IMG/VR virus record: IMGVR_UViG_3300048912_000162
Location: 1-40,338 of that record
Origin: a virus
Direction: 5' to 3' (one strand)
DNA length: 40,338 nt
Below, in pieces: positions 35,222 through 40,338 of this stretch. Numbering within the stretch: position 1 is the first letter of the stretch; each line of letters starts with the position of its first letter. The translations under genes were made by a program, and so were the position numbers. The notes under the pieces are model-generated. The model searched no databases and was not told the DNA's origin. It was given only the letters and a program-made list of their open reading frames with translations.

Positions 35222-35977
35222 ATGAAAGCCTTAGCATACGCTGCCGCATTTGCGGCGGCGCTGTCACCCCCTGCGCTCGCCGTCGAAGTATTCACGAACT
35301 CCGATCCGGTCTACGCCCGCCAGATATCGAGCTGGTACGAAGCCGCGCCAACCGCACTCAAGACAAGGATGCAAAATCCCAAAGTCGTCGTCATCAAGGA
35401 CAACGCCACCGTGCCCCAGTTCCGCAAAGCTCTCAACATGACGCCCGGCGACGTCACCAAGTACAGCAAGCCGGGCGCGTTTATCGGCATCGCGATCAAA
35501 GGCGTGCCGGGCACTCAGCCGCGCTCGATCGTGTTCATCGAAGCGGGCATGAAGGCGGATTCCCCATACTGGCAGCGCAAATCCGTTCTGCACGAGATGA
35601 TGCACTTGTTCGACGGTGACCCGCGCATCCCCAACAGGCGCGACGGCCGATACGTGCAGTTCGGGTACCACTCCGACGCGCCCGCTTTCATCGCAGCATG
35701 GAAGGCAGACCAACGCGACCACGAAGCCACGCTGGCGCGGCTTTCCCCCGCGGACGCGACGGTGATCAAGCCGTGGACGAAATACTACTTCAGCGACCCT
35801 ACGGAAGCCTTCGCGGAGGCTGGCGCACGCATGCTGATCGCGGCAGAGACCCCGCGGGAAAAGATGCAAGAGGAGCACTTCTTCAGCGTGTTCAAGCGGA
35901 CCAGCGCTTACGTCGAGAAGATGCTGCTCGACGCTTCAGTCCTCTACGAACCCCGATCAAAGACGGTAGCCAAGTGA
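35222..35977 (+). CDS. Secreted HExxH metalloprotease, lethal-factor-like (251 aa)
   Basis: A signal peptide with cleavage after ALA at residue 20 (AAAFAAALSPPALA). VLHEMMHLFD (122-131) is the zincin HExxH motif with H124, E125 and H128; the glutamates of DPTEAFAEAGARML (192-205, E195 and E199) lie where the third zinc ligand occurs in anthrax lethal factor-like (ATLF) domains, which also have the preceding Y-Y-F strand. The 251-residue size suits a single catalytic domain. The enzyme would act in the periplasm or outside the cell. GGAG sits about 8 bases before the ATG. Presence in a phage block suggests a lysogenic or envelope-modifying function; substrate unknown. Confidence 0.75.
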   Translation: MKALAYAAAFAAALSPPALAVEVFTNSDPVYARQISSWYEAAPTALKTRMQNPKVVVIKDNATVPQFRKALNMTPGDVTKYSKPGAFIGIAIKGVPGTQPRSIVFIEAGMKADSPYWQRKSVLHEMMHLFDGDPRIPNRRDGRYVQFGYHSDAPAFIAAWKADQRDHEATLARLSPADATVIKPWTKYYFSDPTEAFAEAGARMLIAAETPREKMQEEHFFSVFKRTSAYVEKMLLDASVLYEPRSKTVAK

Positions 35978-36198
35978 CCGCGGACGAATACCGACTCCAC
36001 TTGCAGATGCTCTCGCTCACGATCAACGGCGCCGGGCGATTCCTCGGCGTCAACGATCGGACAGCGAGGCGGTTCGCAGAGGGAGGAACACCCATCCCGT
36101 TCGCCGTGGCGGCCTTGCTCAAAGTCATGGTCCGCTACGGCATCACGGTCGAGATGGTGATTGAAACAACAGAAACCAAAGGACCTTGGAAATGCTAA
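35974..36198 (+). CDS. Small HTH protein (74 aa, GTG start)
   Basis: GTG overlaps the protease stop as GTGA. MLSLTINGAGRFLGVNDRTA then RRFAEGGTPIPFAVAALLKV, MVRYGITVEMVIE: an XRE/YdaS-like helix-turn-helix with the L-G-x-x-x-R-T-x-R-x-x-x-x-G-x-x-P-I-P pattern. It could read the palindromic sites on either side of this block. Co-transcribed with the protease and three small genes. Confidence 0.7.
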   Translation: MTADEYRLHLQMLSLTINGAGRFLGVNDRTARRFAEGGTPIPFAVAALLKVMVRYGITVEMVIETTETKGPWKC

Positions 36199-36338
36199 CC
36201 GAGAAACTCTTGGCATGGCTTTGCCTCTCGCTGCTGACCCTGATCGTGATCACGTTCTCCGGCCATCACCGCCGCTGGAGCCTCGACGCCCGGCCGATCC
36301 TTGCCCCGATCCAGTATGTCGCCGGAGCCGTTCGGTGA
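36192..36338 (+). CDS. Tiny single-TM protein (48 aa)
   Basis: MLTEKLLAWLCLSLLTLIVI forms one transmembrane helix, then a basic tail (HHRRWSLDARP). AAAGGACC precedes it by 8 bases and it overlaps the HTH stop by 7. Function unknown. Confidence 0.55.
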   Translation: MLTEKLLAWLCLSLLTLIVITFSGHHRRWSLDARPILAPIQYVAGAVR

Positions 36339-36541
36339 TCTACCTCAGCAAACGCAAGCCCGGCACGCCTCGCTACGTCGCCGAGCAACGCCGCGGCCGG
36401 CGCCTTGTCTGGTGGGAATCCCCCACCGGCAAGGTGGCCGATCTCCAGCTCATCGAAGCTCGCGAGGTGCCCCGCAAGGTGCAGCAGCAAATCGCTCGCG
36501 CCCGATACAACACCAAAAACCAATGGAGGAAGGACCCATGA
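36335..36541 (+). CDS. Small basic protein (68 aa, GTG start)
   Basis: GTG overlaps the previous stop as GTGA. Reads IYLSKRKPGTPRYVAEQRRG, then WWESPTGKVADLQLIEARE and a basic C-terminal helix (KVQQQIARARYNTKNQWRKD). Possibly RNA- or DNA-binding. ATGA overlap with the next gene. No family recognised. Confidence 0.6.
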   Translation: MIYLSKRKPGTPRYVAEQRRGRRLVWWESPTGKVADLQLIEAREVPRKVQQQIARARYNTKNQWRKDP

Positions 36542-36747
36542 CGACACGATTAAACGACGATATCGCCCGCGCTCTTCGCGTGCATGGTGGCGAAGCGAGG
36601 CTCCAAGACCTCTACATCACTTATGGAACGATTCGCGTTGCAACCGGGCGATCTCTGCCGCCCACATGGCGCGCGTCTGTCCGCGAGCGGCTGCAAACTT
36701 CCCCCGCGTTTATTCATATCGGACGCGGCCGATGGGGGCTCGCTTAA
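36538..36747 (+). CDS. Small winged-helix-like protein (69 aa)
   Basis: MTTRLNDDIARALRVHGGEA, RLQDLYITYGTIRVATGRSL, PPTWRASVRERLQTSPAFIH, GRGRWGL. The pattern of an L-x-D-I-Y helix, W-x-x-x-V-R-x-x-L-Q recognition helix and F-x-x-x-G-x-G-x-W-G-L wing matches the HARE-HTH type winged helix found at the edge of restriction and phage systems. GGAGGAAGGA upstream. Followed by a strong terminator. Confidence 0.68.
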   Translation: MTTRLNDDIARALRVHGGEARLQDLYITYGTIRVATGRSLPPTWRASVRERLQTSPAFIHIGRGRWGLA

Positions 36748-36754
36748 AGGACTG

Positions 36755-36783
36755 GGGGCCGCCCCGAGAGGCGGCCCTTTTTT
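36755..36783 (+). terminator. Rho-independent terminator of the plus-strand block
   Basis: GGGCCGCC-CCGAGA-GGCGGCCC stem followed by six T residues, 8 bases after the winged-helix stop. The converging minus-strand gene at 36792-37085 ends just beyond it. Confidence 0.9.
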
Positions 36784-36791
36784 GCCCCGCG

Positions 36792-37085
36792 CTATTCGAG
36801 AGTCGCGGCGATCTGGCCCGCTAAAGCGGGATCATTGACTCCGATCTCTTCGGCGAGTCGCTCAAGGATTGCCCGATCTTTTTCGCTTGCGATGAACATT
36901 TTCGGCGGGCCTATGCCGAGGGAGCCGGAATTGACTGCTTGCATCCATTCCTCCGGGCTGGCCGCTTCCCGGAAGTCCTCTTCCAAGCCCAGATCAAGAG
37001 CGATCTTTTCCAGAGACTCATAAGGGCCATCGGCTAGAAGCTCGCCGCCGCCCGCGCGCCAATCGGCGCTCCAATAATAAGCCAT
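36792..37085 (-). CDS. Unknown acidic protein (97 aa)
   Basis: MAYYWSADWRAGGGELLADG, PYESLEKIALDLGLEEDFRE, then EKDRAILERLAEEIGVNDPA, LAGQIAAT. Acidic, helical, with a strong GGAAGGAAGG ribosome site. It is transcribed leftward from the divergent promoter and ends at the terminator of the plus-strand block. No family recognised. Confidence 0.65.
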   Translation of the reverse strand: MAYYWSADWRAGGGELLADGPYESLEKIALDLGLEEDFREAASPEEWMQAVNSGSLGIGPPKMFIASEKDRAILERLAEEIGVNDPALAGQIAATLE

Positions 37086-37123
37086 TCGCCTTCCTTCCTT
37101 TCCTTTGCGGGCGCCCCGCGCTC

Positions 37124-37183
37124 ATTATTAAGCGCGCGCTCGCCGAAAAAGTCTAGACTTCGACGGCCGAATTGGCCTATAAT
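37124..37183. promoter_or_regulatory. Divergent promoter with shared palindromic minus 35
   Basis: AAGTCTAGACTT (37149-37160) is a perfect 12-base palindrome and provides TAGACT as minus 35 in both directions. Rightward, TATAAT lies at 37178-37183 with an 18-base spacer. Leftward, TTAATAAT at 37131-37124 lies about 19-20 bases away. It would drive the genes at 37233 and 37085 respectively. Confidence 0.68.
37165..37177. promoter_or_regulatory. Operator-like site D (GGCCGAATTGGCC) in promoter spacer
   Basis: Identical, in reverse orientation, to site C at 33297. It sits between minus 35 and TATAAT of the rightward promoter, ending directly against the minus 10, so a bound protein would block RNA polymerase. 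The HTH protein at 35974 or the RHH protein at 18598 are candidate binders; neither is shown. Confidence 0.62.
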
Positions 37184-37232
37184 AATTGCGGGCCGGCGCA
37201 AGGCCCGAGCAAGCAAGGAAGGAAGGCTGGAA

Positions 37233-37466
37233 ATGATAGCTATAAAAGGCCCGGCAGATATTCCGCTCATGGGCTGGCAAGGAAACTGGGGCGCCGACTC
37301 GCCCCGCTTCGACGCGGTCTCTGAATATCTGGATCGCGAGACTGATCCAGCCAAGCTCGCGGAAGCCGAGCGCTTGGCGAGCTGGTATGGCTGCGGCGAA
37401 AAAGTAGGCCAGATTTGCGAATTCGGATTTGATCCGGATGATCCATGGGGGGTGCCCCGCCTATGA
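37233..37466 (+). CDS. Unknown protein (77 aa)
   Basis: MIAIKGPADIPLMGWQGNWG, DSPRFDAVSEYLDRETDPAK, LAEAERLASWYGCGEKVGQI, then FGFDPDDPWGVP. Mixed helix; GGAAGGAAGG upstream. Probably the first gene of the rightward unit from the divergent promoter. No family recognised. Confidence 0.62.
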   Translation: MIAIKGPADIPLMGWQGNWGADSPRFDAVSEYLDRETDPAKLAEAERLASWYGCGEKVGQICEFGFDPDDPWGVPRL

Positions 37467-37651
37467 AACTTAAGCTAGGAGAAGTCCGCACCAGCAAATC
37501 CGGCCGGACCAAATATGCCATCGTCGCCTTCATTAGGAATGGCGAGCGGGTCAGGCAGGTGGTCTATACCCACCCGCGCAAAGTCTCGCGCGGCGTCGTC
37601 CGCGATGGTTACGCCCGCCGGCTTCGACGCAAGTTGAAGCTGCGAGCCTAA
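37463..37651 (+). CDS. Small basic protein (62 aa)
   Basis: MKLKLGEVRTSKSGRTKYAI, VAFIRNGERVRQVVYTHPRK, VSRGVVRDGYARRLRRKLKL: beta-rich start, very basic end, typical of nucleic-acid binding. ATGA overlap with the gene before. Its stop is 6 bases before the terminator stem. Confidence 0.6.
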   Translation: MKLKLGEVRTSKSGRTKYAIVAFIRNGERVRQVVYTHPRKVSRGVVRDGYARRLRRKLKLRA

Positions 37652-38244
37652 TCGGCAGGGGCCGCCTCAGCGCGGCCCCTTTTTTCGTTCTCCCAGTCGA
37701 ATGGCTTACCCCACATTTCCCGCCACTCTTTCTTCGCTGGCCCTAGGGCCTCCGCCGCCTTCGCAAAGGGAAACCCGTCGATGTTCTTGATCCGCGTTGC
37801 ATGCTTCGCTGGCTGCGCTCCGATTGGACGTAAATACAAGCAGCCGGGAATGGTCGCCACGAACGGCATGTAAGCCACGACTCGAACGTCAAGAGCGACC
37901 AGCGCAAGCATGTCGAAGTCGGCTGCAGAATATCGTCGCTTCCCTCCCTTGCCCGCTCGGCGCGTGTGAAACAGGTAGCTCTCCAGCCGTTGCGATCGCT
38001 GGGGCACCGAGCGCAAACAGCGCGTCGCTTTCACCTGCAGTCTAATCAGCCAACCACCTAAATCGACCACCACGTCATAAGGTAACCCCTGATCACTGAG
38101 ATATGCTCGGTACCCCTGCAGGATCAGATCGGCGACCACTAGATGCTCGGCGGCCTTTCCCAGCTCCAAGTCGGTCACGTTCCCGATCGGCGCATATCGC
38201 TTTGTAGCTTCGTCCATCCCCTTCCAGAGTTGCATCTGATCCAA
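37648..38244 (-). CDS. PD-(D/E)XK nuclease, intron-endonuclease type (198 aa)
   Basis: LELGKAAEHLVVADLILQGY (27-46, E33), then DQGLPYDVVVDLGGWLIRLQ (51-70) and VKAT: the motif E-(x)n-PYD-(x)n-Q-x-K of the I-Ssp6803I-like PDDEXK family, with Q70 in place of the usual second acidic residue. The C-terminal half has FDMLALVALDVRVVAYMPFV and a Pro/Arg-rich end. It may be a homing nuclease or a restriction-like enzyme. Its first 152 bases overlap the end of the DNA methyltransferase gene in another frame, which suggests coupled expression. Its last codons form part of the terminator stem. Confidence 0.8.
   Translation of the reverse strand: MDQMQLWKGMDEATKRYAPIGNVTDLELGKAAEHLVVADLILQGYRAYLSDQGLPYDVVVDLGGWLIRLQVKATRCLRSVPQRSQRLESYLFHTRRAGKGGKRRYSAADFDMLALVALDVRVVAYMPFVATIPGCLYLRPIGAQPAKHATRIKNIDGFPFAKAAEALGPAKKEWREMWGKPFDWENEKRGRAEAAPAD
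37658..37685 (+). terminator. Rho-independent terminator after the small basic protein
   Basis: GGGGCCGC-CTCAGC-GCGGCCCC stem followed by six T residues. On the plus strand it ends the 37233-37651 unit; it lies within the last codons of the converging nuclease gene. Confidence 0.9.
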
Positions 38245-39415
38245 CGAAGTCCTCCCATCGCTCGATGATTACCGAGCAGAAGCGAGCATCAATTTCGAGC
38301 CCGAAGAACTTCCGTCCAGATCGTTCGCAGGCAATCAACGTCGATCCCGATCCAGCAAAAAAGTCCCCCACGTTCCAAGAGGCTTTTGAGCTATTCAAAA
38401 TTGCCTCTTCGGCCAAAACGACCGGCTTCTGCGTAGGGTGTACATAGCTGACCTCGCGGCTCAACGGCCATACCGTAGTTTTGGCTCGATCGCCGGAATT
38501 GTAATGCTTGCCCTTTTTCGCCTCGCGCCAGCCGTACAAAATCGGCTCATGTTGCACGCGATAATCCTGCCAGCCCATAGCTGCCGCTTGTTTCAGCCAG
38601 ATGATCGTCGACGACTTTTTGAAGTTCTCTGCAAACGCATGTTCAAACGCCAGCTTCGGCGCGCTCGCTGAATCCGGGTGACACACATAAATGCAAGCGT
38701 TCGGCTTCATCACGAGAGCGATAATCCGAAACGCCTCAGACAACCATTTTTCAAATGCCGCGTCCGTTTGATTATCATTCTCGATCGTGCGGCCCTGGCT
38801 GGAATAGTCCACATTGTAGGGCGGATCGGTGAAAACCAGATCGAGCCGCGCGTTGCCAACTAGGCGCTCTATGTCTTTTTGATCGAGACAGTCACCGCAG
38901 AGCAGCCGGTGCTTACCAAGCAACCACAGCTCGCCGGGACGCACGATCGGCTTATCAGGTAACGGCGGCGCCGCGTCCGGATCGGTCTGCCCCTCGTTGC
39001 TATCAAGGAAGCCGGCCAGCTCGGTCTGGTCGAAGCCCAACAGCGGCAGCTCATAGCCGGCCAAGGTCAGCTCGCCCAGCTCCAGCTTGATCATGTCGAG
39101 GTCCCAGGAAGCGAGCAATGCGATTTGATTGTCAGCGATCCGCTCGGCCCGCTTCTGGTCTTCCGTCAGCCCGCGCTTGATCACCACCGGGAACGAGTCC
39201 ATGCCGGCGAGGCGAGCGGCCTTGAGCCGGCCGTGGCCTTTGATGATCACGCCGTGCTCATCGACCACGATCGGCTGGTCGACGCCGTGTTCCTTCATCA
39301 GCCGCGCCAGCAGTGCAATCTGGGCGTCCGGGTGCGTCCTCGGATTCCGTTCGTAAGGAACGATCTCGTCCAGTGGCCAGACCTTGACCGTCTCCGCCGG
39401 CTGCTTCGCCATCAC
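38093..39415 (-). CDS. ParB-domain DNA methyltransferase (440 aa)
   Basis: Residues 10-100 are a ParB/Srx-like domain (IVPYERNPRTHPDAQIALLA, GVDQPIVVDEHGVIIKGHGR). Residues 160-395 are a DNA methyltransferase: LDLVFTDPPYNVDYSS (191-206; DPPY 197-200), a recognition region with WLKQAAAMGWQDYRVQHEPI, and VGDFFAGSGSTLIACERSGR (349-368, SAM-binding FxGxGST). Order DPPY before FxGSGS is the beta type; adenine N6 or cytosine N4 cannot be told apart. Such fusions are common phage orphan enzymes that protect DNA from restriction. The last 45 residues overlap the nuclease gene in another frame and are beyond the usual end, SDATLEGDG. Confidence 0.93.
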   Translation of the reverse strand: MMAKQPAETVKVWPLDEIVPYERNPRTHPDAQIALLARLMKEHGVDQPIVVDEHGVIIKGHGRLKAARLAGMDSFPVVIKRGLTEDQKRAERIADNQIALLASWDLDMIKLELGELTLAGYELPLLGFDQTELAGFLDSNEGQTDPDAAPPLPDKPIVRPGELWLLGKHRLLCGDCLDQKDIERLVGNARLDLVFTDPPYNVDYSSQGRTIENDNQTDAAFEKWLSEAFRIIALVMKPNACIYVCHPDSASAPKLAFEHAFAENFKKSSTIIWLKQAAAMGWQDYRVQHEPILYGWREAKKGKHYNSGDRAKTTVWPLSREVSYVHPTQKPVVLAEEAILNSSKASWNVGDFFAGSGSTLIACERSGRKFFGLEIDARFCSVIIERWEDFVGSDATLEGDGRSYKAICADRERDRLGAGKGRRASSGRRSDPAGVPSISQ

Positions 39416-39573
39416 TTCTCCCCCAACTCGATCCGCAGCAACAGCTCGACCGCATCGACCAGCCAGAACTCATGGCTGACGACGTTCGTGCCAGCTTCCT
39501 TGTTGCGCTTGTCGATGCTGGCCTTGCGCTCCAACAGCGTTTCAATCTGCAGGCGCCAATCGGTGTTACTCAT
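39412..39573 (-). CDS. Small helical protein (53 aa)
   Basis: MSNTDWRLQIETLLERKASI, DKRNKEAGTNVVSHEFWLVD, AVELLLRIELGEK. The ATG at 39573 has a near-ideal AGGAGGT site; the frame is open back to 39690, where ATGA overlaps the gene upstream, so a 92-residue form is the alternative. Ends 4 bases inside the methyltransferase start. No family recognised. Confidence 0.65.
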   Translation of the reverse strand: MSNTDWRLQIETLLERKASIDKRNKEAGTNVVSHEFWLVDAVELLLRIELGEK

Positions 39574-39615
39574 TCCTTGACCTCCTGCCGCCAAAGTAAT
39601 CCCAAACGATCCCAG

Positions 39616-39648
39616 ACTATAATCACCTGCCTCGGAGTCGGTGACTCC
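39616..39648 (-). promoter_or_regulatory. Possible promoter with GGAGTC-ACC-GACTCC palindrome
   Basis: On the minus strand a 6-base-arm palindrome (39648-39634) is followed by GATTATAGTC; TATAGT could be a minus 10. It would give the 53-residue gene and the methyltransferase their own promoter, and the palindrome an operator. It lies within the frame of the longer alternative gene, so either role is uncertain. Confidence 0.35.
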
Positions 39649-39686
39649 TGACATCCGAAACAGGTTGGGAAGTCTCGCCTTGATCG

Positions 39687-40205
39687 TCATTCCTTCGGCT
39701 CCTCCTTGTCGTCGGACTTACCCATCATGCGGCCGAGGATCGTCACCGGCTTGGCCTTCTTGCGCGGCTTCTGCGTAACCTTGATGCTGATGTCGCCGCC
39801 GATGTCCTTCACCCGCTCCTCGATCTCATCAAGCGCATAGGCCACGCCCTCCGTGCGGCTGCTCATCAGCGTTAACTGGTCCTGCACCTGCTTCAGGCTC
39901 TCGACCACAGCGCCGGCTATTGCCTTGCCTGCACCTTGAACAGTCTTCTCCGTCGCCAGCAGCTCTGAGTGGTTCCACATGTTTTGAACCGCGGTCTGAA
40001 CAGGCACCATCGCCTTCTCGAGTTGTTCGTTGACATAGCGAGCGAGGTTCTGCTCGATCGCGCGCCTGCGCTCATCGTCCAGGTGACGCAGCGATGCGTA
40101 GTAGCTGATCACACGCTGGAACGCCTCCGCAGCCTCGACGTTGCCGCCGAGCGCTGCCTTCACTTCGAGCACGTCGTCAACGATCACTTCTGGAACGTTG
40201 TCCAT
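39687..40205 (-). CDS. Unknown coiled-coil protein (172 aa)
   Basis: Acidic start (PEVIVDDVLEVKAALGGNVE), then AFQRVISYYASLRHLDDERR, ARYVNEQLEKAMVPVQTAVQ, GAGKAIAGAVVESLKQVQDQ: long helices, a Gly-rich turn in the middle, and a basic C-terminal stretch (TQKPRKKAKPVTILGRMMGK). GGAAAGGG upstream. No family recognised. Confidence 0.68.
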   Translation of the reverse strand: MDNVPEVIVDDVLEVKAALGGNVEAAEAFQRVISYYASLRHLDDERRRAIEQNLARYVNEQLEKAMVPVQTAVQNMWNHSELLATEKTVQGAGKAIAGAVVESLKQVQDQLTLMSSRTEGVAYALDEIEERVKDIGGDISIKVTQKPRKKAKPVTILGRMMGKSDDKEEPKE

Positions 40206-40220
40206 TGCGAACCCTTTCCA

Positions 40221-40271
40221 CTACCTCATCCGTCGCCTTTCCTGGCGAAGCTCGATCCGTTTGAAATCCAT
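40221..40271 (-). CDS. Possible leader peptide (16 aa)
   Basis: MDFKRIELRQERRRMR, between two larger genes, with an ideal GGAGGTGGATTA-ATG ribosome site whose TAA is the stop of the gene upstream. Five of the last ten residues are Arg. A translated leader or a chance frame; the strong ribosome site is the only support. Confidence 0.3.
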   Translation of the reverse strand: MDFKRIELRQERRRMR

Positions 40272-40338
40272 TAATCCACCTCCTGCGCTGCCTCCCGCGC
40301 TACCCGCATGACCACCTGATGGTATACAACCTCGCTGT
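40271..40338 (-). CDS. Gene cut by the right window edge (C-terminal 22 aa)
   Basis: The frame entering from the edge reads SEVVYHQVVMRVAREAAQEV plus D and a TAA at 40271-40273. Protein-like and helical. No identity possible from this piece. Confidence 0.5.
   Translation of the reverse strand, partial: SEVVYHQVVMRVAREAAQEVD

Noticed and set aside
1-40338. tRNA and rRNA genes
   Set aside because: No stretch with the T-loop/anticodon pattern or rRNA-like sequence was noticed by eye; a covariance search was not possible.

Overview
The window is part of a tailed double-stranded DNA phage (or prophage) with a contractile-tail type baseplate. It is GC-rich. The mix of small-protein families (DUF3489-like, a CxxC-GRxL tail of the DUF6011 type, a YkgJ-like cysteine cluster, DUF7694-like) suggests an alphaproteobacterial, probably rhizobial-type host; this is inference, since no host gene is present. 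No integrase, tRNA, rRNA or CRISPR array was seen, so lifestyle is undecided.

Layout. From the right (about 32.1 kb) to base 1 almost everything is on the minus strand and is packed into chains of genes with ATGA, GTGA or TAATG stop-start overlaps. Reading in the direction of transcription: 33.1-25.7 kb is an accessory block (DnaJ-type zinc finger protein, small unknowns, DUF3846, cysteine-cluster protein, SAM methyltransferase) closed by a strong terminator at 25.61 kb. Just after it lies a NusG/RfaH-like antiterminator (24.9-25.5 kb), then a run of tiny membrane, lipoprotein and zinc-ribbon genes (22.4-24.8 kb). Then comes the virion module: candidate small terminase, large terminase, membrane and coiled-coil proteins, an RHH protein, DUF1073 portal, a ParS/MbcA-like mini-protein, a 1110-residue MuF/kinase-like/ADP-ribosyltransferase protein, DUF2213 protease/scaffold, cement protein, DUF2184 capsid protein, neck proteins (DUF4054 and others), a second MuF-type cysteine protein, baseplate V, W, J and tail protein I (cut by the left edge). 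Tail sheath, tube and tape measure are not seen between neck and baseplate.

Three free-standing homing endonucleases (one GIY-YIG, two related HNH) sit at gene boundaries of the head/neck module. The GIY-YIG gene and one HNH gene share a near-identical layout of promoter-like box, hairpin leader and ribosome site, although their proteins are unrelated.

From 33.3 to 37.65 kb transcription is on the plus strand: a lysine/proline-rich DUF3489-like protein, a TGT/DpdA-like protein, a secreted HExxH metalloprotease resembling the anthrax lethal factor catalytic fold, small HTH proteins and several unknowns, separated by strong GGGCCGC-type hairpins. A 13-14 bp palindrome (GGCCGAATTGGCC and variants) occurs three times before this block and once inside a divergent promoter at 37.15 kb, suggesting a shared regulator. 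The right end (37.65-40.3 kb) returns to the minus strand with a PD-(D/E)XK nuclease, a ParB-domain DNA methyltransferase and two small proteins.

The most notable system is the virion-module MuF-kinase-ART protein preceded, with a 4-base overlap, by a small protein resembling the toxin-binding domain of ParS/MbcA/Xre antitoxins, whose known partners are ART-fold toxins.
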